Shown: positions 10,001 to 18,290, counted from the first letter of the stretch. The stretch is 64,000 nt of DNA from Promethearchaeota archaeon (GCA_016840165.1 JAEOSU010000070.1:1-64000); one strand, 5' to 3'. Numbers and translations are program-made. Notes: generated from the letters alone by a model not told the origin.

Positions 10001-11124
10001 TGCCATATTTTTTCATCTGATTCATCCGCTAGGCGATAAATTCTATCTAGACATCTCAAAGCTTCAGTATAATTACTGGTTTCATAATAGATTTTGTATG
10101 ACACATATAATTTTTGTAATTCGTTTGGTTGCTCTAAAATTGTTGGAATCCATTTTTTTAAATCTAATTGAAATTCCTCAGAGTCTAAAGTTTCCTTTGA
10201 GGAAAGAAAATTTGCAACAAAATTAGGTGTATTTATGTCGATTCTATAAATACCTTTTGATGGATTTATATATTTGAGATCGAAAAGAATCTTATCTAAG
10301 CCTTTTAACTCTTCTAAATCTTTTACATTTTGAATAGAATATTCATATATTTCTAATTTCTTCCGAATGTCATCAACGTGATTTATCCAAATAATATTTT
10401 CTAACTCATTTAATACTTTTAAACTCGATAAAATATCAGAATCGTTATTACCTGAATATCCCATCACGATTAATGTACGTCCTTTTGTAAGATTCTCAAG
10501 CACCGGCGATTTATATGGTTCTAATTGAATAATGTTATTTCGGTCATGATTGAGACTGACAAGACTAATGGTATTTATAAAAGATTTCCTAGTATCTTCT
10601 CCTGTTATTACGTTTTTTGGTGAACTATGAATTTTATAAACTGGTACTTTTCCACTCTTCATTAACTTCTCAGGATCATCATATTTGTTAAAATCCTTTT
10701 CTGTGATAACAGGTATAAGTTTCTTTTTAGGGATGGATAATTTCAGTAATGCTTGTTCAATGAGATAATCAAAGTTGCTCGTTATAACGTAATTACCTTT
10801 TTTCATCATTTCTGAAAGGAAAAAATGAATTTCATTAGGTTTATCGGACTCAAGATAATAATCAACTATATGTAAATCCTTGTCTAGCACTTCATGGAGA
10901 ATTCCAAGAAAGGTCTCAAATTTTAGAGATTCGATTTTTAATATAGAATTTACCTCTGAGGGAGTACACACATACTTTATTAATTCATTCATCATATCCT
11001 GAGCAGTAGGTAAACGTGAAGGAGCCTTCTTAGAAATTCCTGCACCAACGAGAAAAGTGAGGTCCTCTGCTTCATTCATTAAACCAGTAATATCTAAATC
11101 AGATACCTTTTTAATTGAACTCAA
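7066..11124 (-). CDS. giant SIR2-domain protein with about 25 TPR repeats
   Basis: A 1352-residue soluble protein. Residues about 15-300 form a SIR2_2-type NAD-binding domain: FLVGAGISKKAPSRLPT is the GAG(I)S loop, YVITSNFDYLIEQALL the N-D loop, PVYKIHSS carries the candidate catalytic His (HS where HG is usual), and LIVMGYSGNNDSD is the later Rossmann strand. Residues about 335-1340 are about 25 consecutive tetratricopeptide units of 40 residues, typified by LNIIGEIYLEQRDFNDALINYQEALEIYEDI without long interruptions. SIR2 domains fused to repeat sensors occur in bacterial anti-phage proteins that deplete NAD; that function here is inference. No defence genes flank it, and it stands alone between convergent and same-strand housekeeping-like genes. 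TPRs imply a protein partner. Confidence 0.88.
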   Translation of the reverse strand: MSSIKKVSDLDITGLMNEAEDLTFLVGAGISKKAPSRLPTAQDMMNELIKYVCTPSEVNSILKIESLKFETFLGILHEVLDKDLHIVDYYLESDKPNEIHFFLSEMMKKGNYVITSNFDYLIEQALLKLSIPKKKLIPVITEKDFNKYDDPEKLMKSGKVPVYKIHSSPKNVITGEDTRKSFINTISLVSLNHDRNNIIQLEPYKSPVLENLTKGRTLIVMGYSGNNDSDILSSLKVLNELENIIWINHVDDIRKKLEIYEYSIQNVKDLEELKGLDKILFDLKYINPSKGIYRIDINTPNFVANFLSSKETLDSEEFQLDLKKWIPTILEQPNELQKLYVSYKIYYETSNYTEALRCLDRIYRLADESDEKIWQSKTLIEMGKINYEKEDYEKALDWFQKAGQILIKIKDYTQRSTIFKYIGLINQKQNNFTEAIKYFDLASKEIEKARDLGAKSKIVKNYAKIYRMQERYQDAIKQYESAIKFNQKADDLQEKANNLKAIGKIYLSKKNYDKAIEYLEESLEINDTLENIGEKAAIYNVLGMVYHQNGDSVKGIELCDNALEIYERYQNIKGKLKAIRNIGVIYLDQWNYPKALELFEEGYSTAEEKKLNEQKADFTLQIGNIYYIQDKYNEALRWFEESYQLYQDLGKLSGMVNVQVHIGLIYKKQRNYEKALNTLESSLKTYDQLQDIKGRAEVLNIIGEIYLEQRDFNDALINYQEALEIYEDIQSLEGSAESLKNIGNYYQEQANFVEALNRYKDALSIITNLNLVEKKADLLNKIGSIYQDQGAYDKAFDKFEEALEIFIEEGNMEGEIDSLHNIGLNYNYQGESNEALKKFEQAVELAEQIGNLTKKSHCLNIIGSIYRDQWDLLEALKHYEESLIIADQLGNYEDQVEILNIIGKIYQSQKHYSEAIRRFNEAIYIAEKLGNLETKADIYNSIGDIHYDEEIYTESLKSYEEALKIDEQLANLKGMAVRLRNIAAIFLIHKKYDEVLKRYREALEIEEQLGNLTNQAKIIRDIGELYQEQKLFPESLRWYENAYKIFVEIENYEGIYACFDSIGSIYDDSRDFSEALKWYNEALKVAKQLDDLDLKAASYNKIGRVYYKLGIYKDALKRYNLALDLFEKRGDLIGKTEALNNIALVYQDQGNYDTSLKWYDKAVKIFKVLGPSEEKAINYFNTALIYRDQGEYLQALKTFEKALKVDEELENSNRKAESLNNIGLIYLDEGNYDIALKRFKEAAKIAEKLKDNKKKAVYLNNLTLVHLNEKNYTDAWKTCNDALSLFKKLDDKMGIADTNYKMGLIYLDQKSYAEAMTRHEEALEILDSSGLKKHPLNKVLKNNIKIIKSNLK

Positions 11125-11251
11125 TCAAATTCACACCCTTAAAAATTATGTATTTCGTATAAGAATAGGATTACTAGCTAATCTTAAATAATTTTGGATT
11201 ATGATTACAAAAATGTTTACTACTATCAATATCAGAGATACACTATTATTA

Positions 11252-12064
11252 TTAATAACCAAAAAAAGACTGAATTTCTTCTTGAATTTTACTCCTAATA
11301 TCCTCTTCTGTCCAATCATGGTCCATCTGCTCAATTAAAACGACCTTAACATTCGCTAATTGATCAAATATATTTGCTTTTAAATCTGAAATATCAATAA
11401 ATCTATTTTCACTTCCTATAATGATTTTCATTTTGTTATAAATCATCTCATTTAAAAGTTTTTCAACTTGATATTCATTAGAATTTAACTCTGATTTAGT
11501 TTTTGATAAAAATTTTTCAATATTTTCTATTCCATGAACATTCCTTGGAAGATATCTATTTATATATTGAAGAGTTTTGAGAAAATTACCATCATTGACC
11601 CGCTTTTTTAAATCTAAAATAGGAGAGAGAAGTAAAATTTTATTGATGAAATCAATCTTAGAACATAATAAGAGTGCAATATAACTTCCAAATCCGTGAG
11701 CTAAAATATTTACCTCTTGGCGTTTAAAGATTTCTTTTTTTCCCATAAGCTGAATAAATTCAGCGATTTTTAAGGAATCCTTTATCTGTGATTGAAGAGA
11801 AACTTTACCTTGACTGTTATTATACCCTCTAAAATTAAATAGTAATAAGCTAAATCCAGTTTTTAATAGGAATTCCAAGTTAGCAGCAATCTGGTGCAAA
11901 TTAAAAAGATTTGGAAAGTCATGGAAATAAGTAATTAATCGATAAGGTTTTTTATAGAATTCTCTGGGAAAATATAGTAAACCTCGTTGAAGTTTCCCTT
12001 CGATATTTAATTCAACCGCTGAAACCTCATAAGATCCATCATATTGTTTCTCTTTAAAATCCAT
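11252..12064 (-). CDS. alpha/beta-hydrolase-fold protein without the nucleophile serine
   Basis: A 270-residue protein of the alpha/beta-hydrolase fold, similar in layout to short acyl- or peptidase-type hydrolases: the oxyanion strand RLITYFHDF (about 42-50), LLLFNFRGYNNSQG (about 73-87), the nucleophile elbow at 120-128, and a terminal DHDW that would supply the His. The elbow reads LAHGFGSYIAL, so the position of the Ser in GxSxG is Gly124; the nearest Ser is S127. This suggests a non-catalytic or non-canonical member. It lies upstream of the SIR2-TPR gene on the same strand with about 130 bases between them and is divergent from the PHP phosphatase. Confidence 0.75.
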   Translation of the reverse strand: MDFKEKQYDGSYEVSAVELNIEGKLQRGLLYFPREFYKKPYRLITYFHDFPNLFNLHQIAANLEFLLKTGFSLLLFNFRGYNNSQGKVSLQSQIKDSLKIAEFIQLMGKKEIFKRQEVNILAHGFGSYIALLLCSKIDFINKILLLSPILDLKKRVNDGNFLKTLQYINRYLPRNVHGIENIEKFLSKTKSELNSNEYQVEKLLNEMIYNKMKIIIGSENRFIDISDLKANIFDQLANVKVVLIEQMDHDWTEEDIRSKIQEEIQSFFGY

Positions 12065-12153
12065 AATAATTAATTTAATGATTTATTATAATGAAAAATT
12101 TTATCTTATTTGATTAATAGACAAAAGTAATCAGTTATTAAAACTTAACCCTC

Positions 12154-13002
12154 ATGATATTTCAAGATTGGCATACACACAATTCCTTATGTTCCCACGC
12201 TATCGGTTCAATAGAAGATTATGTAAAAAAAAGCATTGAGAAAAATTTAAATCTTATTGGAGTGAGCGATCACTTTCCCTATGAGTGTTTAAAGGGAATT
12301 GAAGAGATCCCATATGAAGAATATGCGATGAAACTTGAAAATTTAGAACCTTACGTCTCAACTGTAGAGTATTTAAGAGAGAAGTATCAAGATATAATAG
12401 AAATTAAGCTTGCGTTTGAATTAGATTATATCGAACAACAAGTTAATGCCCATAAACCCTATTTAAAAAAATATTTTAAGCAAATAGACTACATTCTGGG
12501 CTCAGTTCACATTTTATTAGGAAAAGGAAAAATGTTCGCGTTTGACGACAATCGATTTCTAAATGATTATAGGCTCTATGATAGTATGAATGAGATTTAT
12601 ATAGATTACTATAATACCATACAAAATATGATAATAAGTACTGAATTTTCTTTTGATATTATTAGCCATTTTGATTTACCTAAGAAATATAATAAGCGAC
12701 CAGAGGATGAAGGATTAATTGCTGAACACGTAGATCGGACTTTAGATCTCATTAAAACAAAAGATCTAACTGTAGAAATTAATACTAGTGGATGGCGAAA
12801 AGAAGTCAAGGAACAATATCCTAGTAAAGATATAATAAAGAAGATGTATGAATTAGATATTCCGATTGTATTAGGCTCTGATGCTCATCACCCTAATGAA
12901 GTAGGATTTAACTTTAATGAAGCGATAAAGTTGGTTAAAAAGATTGGATACACTCAACTGGCTTATTTTGAAAAGAGAAAAAGAAAGTTTATTGATCTTT
13001 AA
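12154..13002 (+). CDS. PHP-domain phosphatase, histidinol-phosphatase-like
   Basis: A 282-residue PHP-family metallophosphoesterase of the HisJ/HisK type. Metal ligands are visible in DWHTHNSLCSH (H7, H9), GVSDHF (D39-H40), the Glu of LAFELDYI, LGSVHI, IISHFD and LGSDAHHPNEVG near the C-terminus. The length and motif order match histidinol-phosphate phosphatases, which carry out the penultimate-stage dephosphorylation in histidine synthesis. No other his gene is nearby, so a different small phosphate ester as substrate remains possible. The next gene begins 23 bases downstream, suggesting a two-gene transcript. Confidence 0.85.
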   Translation: MIFQDWHTHNSLCSHAIGSIEDYVKKSIEKNLNLIGVSDHFPYECLKGIEEIPYEEYAMKLENLEPYVSTVEYLREKYQDIIEIKLAFELDYIEQQVNAHKPYLKKYFKQIDYILGSVHILLGKGKMFAFDDNRFLNDYRLYDSMNEIYIDYYNTIQNMIISTEFSFDIISHFDLPKKYNKRPEDEGLIAEHVDRTLDLIKTKDLTVEINTSGWRKEVKEQYPSKDIIKKMYELDIPIVLGSDAHHPNEVGFNFNEAIKLVKKIGYTQLAYFEKRKRKFIDL

Positions 13003-13025
13003 TAACTAATTAGCGAGGCTTAAAA

Positions 13026-13739
13026 ATGGAAAAAAAAAGAGATAAGTGTGAATTATGCGGTAAGGATTTATTGTATGCAACTCAAGAAGGAGATTATAAA
13101 AATTTAATCTGTGAATTTTGTGGAAATATATTTGCGGCAAATATTTATTGTGAGGATGGTCATTATATTTGCGATTCTTGTCATATAAAAGGACCTGTTG
13201 AGGTAATAGAAGAGATTTGTGAAAAAACCAAAATTAAAGATCCTTTTATATTAGCCGATAAGATCATGAGTCATCCTAAGTTTAAGTTGTATGGCCCAGA
13301 ACATCATATCTTAACTCCTGCCGTAATTTTAACTAGTTTAAAGAATAATAATGTTAAAAAGCCAAATGGTCAAGAAATTACTTTTTTTGATGTCAAAGAA
13401 GCAATAAGAAGAGCTTCTAAGATACCAGGGGGGTGGTGTGGATTCTATGGTTCATGTGGTGCTGGAATGGGCTCAGGAATCGCAATAAGTATATTTACAG
13501 GAGCAACACCATCTAGAAATGAACCTAGAAGCTTAGCTAATAAAATAACTTCTAAAGCTTTAAATAAGATAGCAGATAATTTAGAGCATTGCTGTAAAAG
13601 GTCAGTTAAACTCACAATTTATGAAACTTTAGAATTTTTAAGAGAAAATTTTTCAATAGATTTGAATTATCTTCCTAAAAAATGCAAATTCTCGTTATTA
13701 AATGATAAATGTGAAAAAAATAAATGTCTATTCTATTAA
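13026..13739 (+). CDS. DUF5714-type cysteine-rich protein
   Basis: A 237-residue protein with an N-terminal cysteine cluster (C8, C11, C29, C32, C42, C49 and C52), consistent with two zinc or Fe-S sites. This is followed by the hallmark GPEHHILTPAVILTS and PGGWCGFYGSCGAGMGSG that I associate with the DUF5714 family of archaea and anaerobic bacteria. A final cysteine group (KKCKF, DKCEKNKCLFY) ends the chain. Family members are often encoded near SAM-dependent enzymes, but the reaction is not known to me. It follows the PHP phosphatase by 23 bases and may be co-transcribed. Assignment to DUF5714 is from memory of the motif pattern. Confidence 0.7.
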   Translation: MEKKRDKCELCGKDLLYATQEGDYKNLICEFCGNIFAANIYCEDGHYICDSCHIKGPVEVIEEICEKTKIKDPFILADKIMSHPKFKLYGPEHHILTPAVILTSLKNNNVKKPNGQEITFFDVKEAIRRASKIPGGWCGFYGSCGAGMGSGIAISIFTGATPSRNEPRSLANKITSKALNKIADNLEHCCKRSVKLTIYETLEFLRENFSIDLNYLPKKCKFSLLNDKCEKNKCLFY

Positions 13740-13775
13740 GGACATATGTTCTTATTAGTGGATTATCAGCGTTTT

Positions 13776-14960
13776 CTAAGCAGAATTTCTAATTTTAGAA
13801 AAAAATTCTTGTGAGGGGGTAGCATTAAAGAAAAACATATTAATAACTTGAGTTTTAAATTTTTCATCCTTTTCAGCTAAATTGAACATAGTATTGAGAT
13901 TTTTTCCTCCTTGCTCATAAAAAAATTCAACTAATGAACGTTTCAATTTGAAATTTTTAATTATTTTTTTTATATTATGATGAGTTTTATAAGATCTTAA
14001 TGTATTCTTAGAAATATCTTCTTTTTCTAAAGCATGTACTGCTGTTTCTGCAGCTATTTGACCAGAGACAATACTTGGGTGAATTCCTTCCCCACTAATA
14101 GGAGAGACAAAACCAGCCGCATCCCCAATCATCATAATATTATCCTCATAAAGACTTTTTTCCACTACTCCTTTTGCTGACATTGGAAAAGATCCTGTCC
14201 ATAGGGTCTTTATGCTACACCCAGAAAAGTAGTTTTTAATGTGAGTATTATTTAAAAACTCGTCATATATTGTATTTAAATTATAATTTAGATTATCTTC
14301 TTCAAAAGTACCACATCCAATATTTATACGCCTTTCATCAATCGGAAAAATCCAGCCATATCCTTTGTACGGTCGAAAGTAAATATGTAACTTTTTTATA
14401 TCCAAATTGGATTTACCTTCAATAATAGAACATTTTGCTAGTGCGATATCATTAATCTTCCAACGTTCCCTAAGTCCTGACATGACAGCTAATTTAGAAC
14501 TCATTCCATCAGCAATTATAATTATTTTCCCTAAATACTCTTCTATTCCTGATGGGGATCTTGTCTTAATCCCTATCTTCTTTTTGTTTTTGATAATAAA
14601 GTCATATGATAAATTATCATCAAAAAAATGGGCTCCTGCATTAATTGCCACTTCTTTTAATAGATTGTCAAATTCTAATCGATCAACTACCATCGAATTT
14701 TCACCATAACCTTCCCAGTTATATTCCAGTTTATGATAGTCAGCTGAAAACATAAATGCCCCAGTTTTTATAATTGGATTTAATTTCCGGATTTGGGGAA
14801 AATATTTTTCCATCACTCTTGAGCTCACAGCACCTCCACATGGTTTTCTCCAATTACTTTTTTTTTCAATTAAAGCAACTTCGAAACCATTGAGAGCGAG
14901 CATTTCAGCACATTTACAGCCAGCAGGGCCAGCTCCTGAAATAATAGCATCATAAATCAT
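13776..14960 (-). CDS. FAD-dependent reductase of the geranylgeranyl reductase family
   Basis: A 394-residue flavoprotein. The N-terminal dinucleotide fold is AIISGAGPAGCKCAEMLAL, followed by IEKKSNWRKPCGG, whose PCGG motif is typical of the geranylgeranyl reductase family. The second FAD motif is MIGDAAGFVSPISGEG near residue 280. Archaeal relatives saturate the double bonds of geranylgeranyl ether lipids or reduce other isoprenoids; which substrate applies here is not determined. No transmembrane span is evident, so it would act at the membrane surface. It is transcribed leftward, convergent with the DUF5714 gene. Confidence 0.85.
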   Translation of the reverse strand: MIYDAIISGAGPAGCKCAEMLALNGFEVALIEKKSNWRKPCGGAVSSRVMEKYFPQIRKLNPIIKTGAFMFSADYHKLEYNWEGYGENSMVVDRLEFDNLLKEVAINAGAHFFDDNLSYDFIIKNKKKIGIKTRSPSGIEEYLGKIIIIADGMSSKLAVMSGLRERWKINDIALAKCSIIEGKSNLDIKKLHIYFRPYKGYGWIFPIDERRINIGCGTFEEDNLNYNLNTIYDEFLNNTHIKNYFSGCSIKTLWTGSFPMSAKGVVEKSLYEDNIMMIGDAAGFVSPISGEGIHPSIVSGQIAAETAVHALEKEDISKNTLRSYKTHHNIKKIIKNFKLKRSLVEFFYEQGGKNLNTMFNLAEKDEKFKTQVINMFFFNATPSQEFFSKIRNSA

Positions 14961-15102
14961 GAATATCCCTTAATCTTTTTTAATAAATAATCTTTAGTAT
15001 CGATAAATTATGATAAATGGCTTTTTTAATGCTGTCTATGATAAGGGTTAATCATTTAAATATTTTTTAGATTTCAGATAAAAATTTTAAAATTAAGGCT
15101 AA

Positions 15103-16071
15103 TTACTCCATTTTCCTGGATCGTAACCATCCTTCCATTATAATACTTTTAAAGAATTTAACATGTTTTGAATCTTTGGTATGTATTACTAAATGATTCT
15201 CATCATGATTCCCAATTACCGCAAAAAGGAGTTCTTCCCCATCTCTATCGAGGATATATCGATCTTCTGCTTCATACATTCTGATAGAGATATTATCTAG
15301 ACTCTGAAATTCTTCTAATAGTTCAGCATCCTCTTCAAGACCAGGGTCAATATAACAAGACACTTTCATATTTACTGAAGAGCGTACTTCATATAATGTT
15401 AATGTTTGGAGATCTTTTATATTTGGGACCGCAATAGTGACGTTATGAAGAGCATTCATTAATATTTCTCTCATCTTGGTAAGGATTTTATCTTTTGGGA
15501 TATCAATATTCGTCCAATCGATAATTTTAGAACCTGATGCGGCGGCTAATTGATTTCTTAGTTTTTCATTTTCTTTTTCTAATAATTCTAGATCCTCATC
15601 AGCCTTGGTTAGTTCCCCTTTTAATAGTTCAAGCTTCTCTTGAAGATTATCTATTTCTTTGTCTTTTTGCTCTACCACTGTTTTTTCTACCCTTGTATCC
15701 AATAAAAGCTTAATTTCCTTTTCTTTTAATTCTACTGATTTCTCTAATGTTTGTATTTTCTCATCTTTAATTTTCAATGAACCATCTAAAGTTTCAACTT
15801 GTTCACTTTTCAAACTAATAGAATCTTTAAGTGTTTTAATCTGATCCTCCTTTAGATTCATTGAACTTTGCAGATTTTTGATCAAATCATCTTTAGTTTT
15901 TATTTGCTCATCTTTTACCCTTATTTGATCTCTGAGGGTCATAAGCTTTTTTATCTCATCTTCTTTAACCCTAAGTTTATCTTTTAAATTCTCAATTTCT
16001 TTCTGGAGATCTTCAATCTCTTTTTCTTTTGATTTTGAATCATCTTGGGGATGGTTTGCTTGATCTTTCAT
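15103..16071 (-). CDS. long coiled-coil protein with a small C-terminal alpha/beta domain
   Basis: A 322-residue protein. Residues about 10-175 form a nearly uninterrupted coiled coil with short internal repeats (KDEQIKTKDDLIKNLQSS, KEDQIKTLKDSISLKSEQ). Residues about 185-322 form a compact domain (VTIAVPNIKDLQTLTLYEV ... MKVSCYID ... HLVIHTKDSKHVKFFK) whose pattern resembles the C-terminal regulatory or PLD-like domain of TrmB-type proteins. No DNA-binding helix is seen. It is divergent from the double-roadblock gene across 228 bases. A scaffold or sensor role is inference. Confidence 0.7.
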   Translation of the reverse strand: MKDQANHPQDDSKSKEKEIEDLQKEIENLKDKLRVKEDEIKKLMTLRDQIRVKDEQIKTKDDLIKNLQSSMNLKEDQIKTLKDSISLKSEQVETLDGSLKIKDEKIQTLEKSVELKEKEIKLLLDTRVEKTVVEQKDKEIDNLQEKLELLKGELTKADEDLELLEKENEKLRNQLAAASGSKIIDWTNIDIPKDKILTKMREILMNALHNVTIAVPNIKDLQTLTLYEVRSSVNMKVSCYIDPGLEEDAELLEEFQSLDNISIRMYEAEDRYILDRDGEELLFAVIGNHDENHLVIHTKDSKHVKFFKSIIMEGWLRSRKME

Positions 16072-16255
16072 TGATGCATAACTATCTTTTCATTGATCCT
16101 TTTAATTAATATAATAAAATTCCTTTTTATTTCTTAGTTATTATTTTAAAGATTAAAAATAGATTTTATTCGGGAATTTTATGATTTTATTCTTATAATC
16201 ATTTATTATTGTTCTTGAGGAGAAAATCATAGTTCTGACTAAATATGGAAATAAA

Positions 16256-16266
16256 TTTATAAAATA
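16256..16266 (+). promoter_or_regulatory. candidate TATA box for the double-roadblock gene
   Basis: TTTATAAAATA lies about 33-43 bases upstream of the ATG at 16299. The usual archaeal spacing of about 25 bases from TATA to transcription start would give a very short leader. No strong Shine-Dalgarno is visible before this ATG, which fits a near-leaderless transcript. This is sequence inspection only. Confidence 0.4.
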
Positions 16267-16298
16267 GTTTTATATTTGATTACTGTTATTATAATCTC

Positions 16299-17033
16299 AT
16301 GAGCTCAGATCCGAAAATTAAAGATTTAGAAACAGATCTTAATGATCTATTAGAGAAAGAAATGAAAGAACTAGCTGGAATTCTTGGGATCACAATTTCA
16401 TCACATGGAGGTTCTCATTTAGCCAGTAAGTTTAAAAAAGATATCTCAATGACGAAAACAGAGATTAGCGCAGCAAGTAGTAGTTTAGTTTTTCTCTCAT
16501 CAAAAATGTTACAGGATTCGTTAAATCAAAAAATCTCTTACAATTTAATTACAGGAAGTAATCGTATTATTCTCTCTGTCCTAACAGATAATATCGCGAT
16601 GACTTGCTATCTTAATCGTCAACTTGCAGAATTAGAAGGATTAAACGTATATATAAATCATTTGAAAAAATTTTGTATGAAACTTTCTGCGATAATTGCC
16701 ACTTCGGACATAATTAAAGAGGAGGTTTTTGTTGCTATTAAAAGAGCAATCCCTAATGCATTAGTAGTGGCAATAATAACAAAGGATGGTCTTCCTATTA
16801 AGATTCAGGCAACAATGCCAGAACCTATTTTGTCTGCCATGATTTCGGCGATTTACAATTTATCAAGTGTTTTATTAGAAGGTGGTTTAGAATATTCTGT
16901 AATTGGAGGGGAAAATGGCTCAATAATAATCCATGAACTTGATGAAAATCGTATCATTGCAATTGCTGTGCCTGAAGCTGATGAGAAAAAACTTGGTAGT
17001 TATGTGGCAAAGATCAAAACAATAATACCTTAA
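16299..17033 (+). CDS. double roadblock/LC7-domain protein
   Basis: A 244-residue protein made of two roadblock/LC7-like modules, about residues 8-125 and 130-244. Each has the central pattern of a helix, two or three strands and a long helix; the second is clearest (VVAIITKDGLPIKIQATM ... SVIGGENGSIIIHEL ... IIAIAVPEAD). Roadblock proteins regulate small GTPases as homo- or heterodimers (for example MglB and Ragulator subunits) and are expanded in Asgard archaea. A tandem copy would form a pseudo-dimer within one chain. The gene ends at 17033, directly abutting the leftward ATP-grasp gene, whose stop begins at 17034. Confidence 0.8.
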   Translation: MSSDPKIKDLETDLNDLLEKEMKELAGILGITISSHGGSHLASKFKKDISMTKTEISAASSSLVFLSSKMLQDSLNQKISYNLITGSNRIILSVLTDNIAMTCYLNRQLAELEGLNVYINHLKKFCMKLSAIIATSDIIKEEVFVAIKRAIPNALVVAIITKDGLPIKIQATMPEPILSAMISAIYNLSSVLLEGGLEYSVIGGENGSIIIHELDENRIIAIAVPEADEKKLGSYVAKIKTIIP

Positions 17034-18290
17034 TTATCCTTCAATTATAATCAATCGTTCGATCTTATCAACGATTTTTAGCGCTCCAAAATAAGAGTCT
17101 GCAAATGAACTCCCAGTATATAACACCGTACATACTGGTTCGTTTTTCCAAATTTCATGATCAGGGTTAAATTTATCATAGACGTGATCAATTTTATTGA
17201 TTTCTTTTATTATTGCACCTTTAATAGCTTGTGGTGCAAAATAAACTAATTTCGTGGCAAATTGAGGTTTCTTAATGCTATCAAGTGAAGTTTCTATCTC
17301 TTGCCATTTATCCTTAGAAAAGGATTGAATATGTAAATCTAATAAATTAATTCTAAGTGCCCTTTCTGAAACTCTAAGGGATCCGGGAATTCTAGGATTG
17401 ATTTCCATTAAGAAGGGATAATGATTTTTTAATACATAATCAAAACCGTTTATTCCCCGTAAATTAAGAGTTTTAGTAAGAAAGATTGAAATTTCTGCGA
17501 TAACATCATTATCTTCTTGTAATAGATTGGCAGGAACTATATTACCGCAGTAAATGAACTCTTTCGGGGCATGAAGAAACCTCTCCCCTATTATTTGACG
17601 GTTGATTGAAATTACCTTAGCATTAACACCATCAGAAATCACAGTGCAACTTATAGGTATGCCATCAATATATTCTTGAACGATCCATTGTTTAGGGTTG
17701 AATTCTTTCATTCCCAGTTTTTGTTTAAGAAAGATATATTTCTGATATGATTCAATTTTATAAACGTTAACTCCTCCCGAGCTCTGCTTCTTTTTTAAGA
17801 TTACAGGGAAATGTAATTCAGGATTCTGAAAGTTAAATTGATTAGCCTCTATACTAATAGGATGCTTGAATTTATTTTTGTCCAATAATTTATATAACAG
17901 TCGAATATCTCTGGCCTTTTTGAGAGTTTCGATATCATTATTTAAACTTTGTATTGTGTATTTTTGATCTTTCAGCTTCTGATAGAAGTGTATTCTCTCA
18001 TCAAAAGCATCATCTAAACCACTTCCAATAATAAGGTATTCTATATGAGGATATTTATCTAATAAGGTTAATGAAAGTTTTAATAAATAACGATGATATA
18101 TTCCCTTCATTATTTCATAATTTGCACCAAATTCTTGACTAACAATTAGAGAATCTTCTACATAGGGATATAAATCCTCATCTCCAAAAAAATCAACCGT
18201 GAAAACGCGATATCCCGCTAAATGTAGAGAAGTAGCTAATGGCCTAGTGTTAAAACCAACAACTAGAACAGAATTCTTATTTTTTCTCAT
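17034..18290 (-). CDS. ATP-grasp enzyme of the COG2232 type
   Basis: A 418-residue protein with an N-terminal Rossmann-like domain (NSVLVVGFNTRPLATSLHLA), a central ATP-grasp region with the nucleotide-binding lysine pattern PVILKKKQSSGGVNVYKI, and the metal-binding segment FLMEINPRIPGSLRVSE. The pattern matches archaeal predicted carboxylate-amine ligases grouped as COG2232, relatives of biotin carboxylase. The acid and amine substrates are unknown. It begins 31 bases after the stop of the AAA+/VWA gene on the same strand, so the two are probably co-transcribed. This context suggests a cofactor- or peptide-modification step, but that is inference. Confidence 0.8.
   Translation of the reverse strand: MRKNKNSVLVVGFNTRPLATSLHLAGYRVFTVDFFGDEDLYPYVEDSLIVSQEFGANYEIMKGIYHRYLLKLSLTLLDKYPHIEYLIIGSGLDDAFDERIHFYQKLKDQKYTIQSLNNDIETLKKARDIRLLYKLLDKNKFKHPISIEANQFNFQNPELHFPVILKKKQSSGGVNVYKIESYQKYIFLKQKLGMKEFNPKQWIVQEYIDGIPISCTVISDGVNAKVISINRQIIGERFLHAPKEFIYCGNIVPANLLQEDNDVIAEISIFLTKTLNLRGINGFDYVLKNHYPFLMEINPRIPGSLRVSERALRINLLDLHIQSFSKDKWQEIETSLDSIKKPQFATKLVYFAPQAIKGAIIKEINKIDHVYDKFNPDHEIWKNEPVCTVLYTGSSFADSYFGALKIVDKIERLIIIEG

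Noticed and set aside
7066-11124. Regular 120-bp repetition suggesting a CRISPR array or minisatellite
   Set aside because: The period equals one 40-residue TPR unit in a single continuous leftward frame, and units differ in sequence; there are no identical repeats with unique spacers.
7066-11124. A defence island around the SIR2-TPR gene
   Set aside because: Flanking genes are lipid-type hydrolases, a membrane protein and a PHP phosphatase; there is no nuclease, restriction, cyclic-nucleotide or transposase gene next to it.
11146-11334. Short leftward frame overlapping the 3' end of the hydrolase gene
   Set aside because: It overlaps the hydrolase in another frame, has no ribosome-binding site and its translation is hydrophobic low-complexity.
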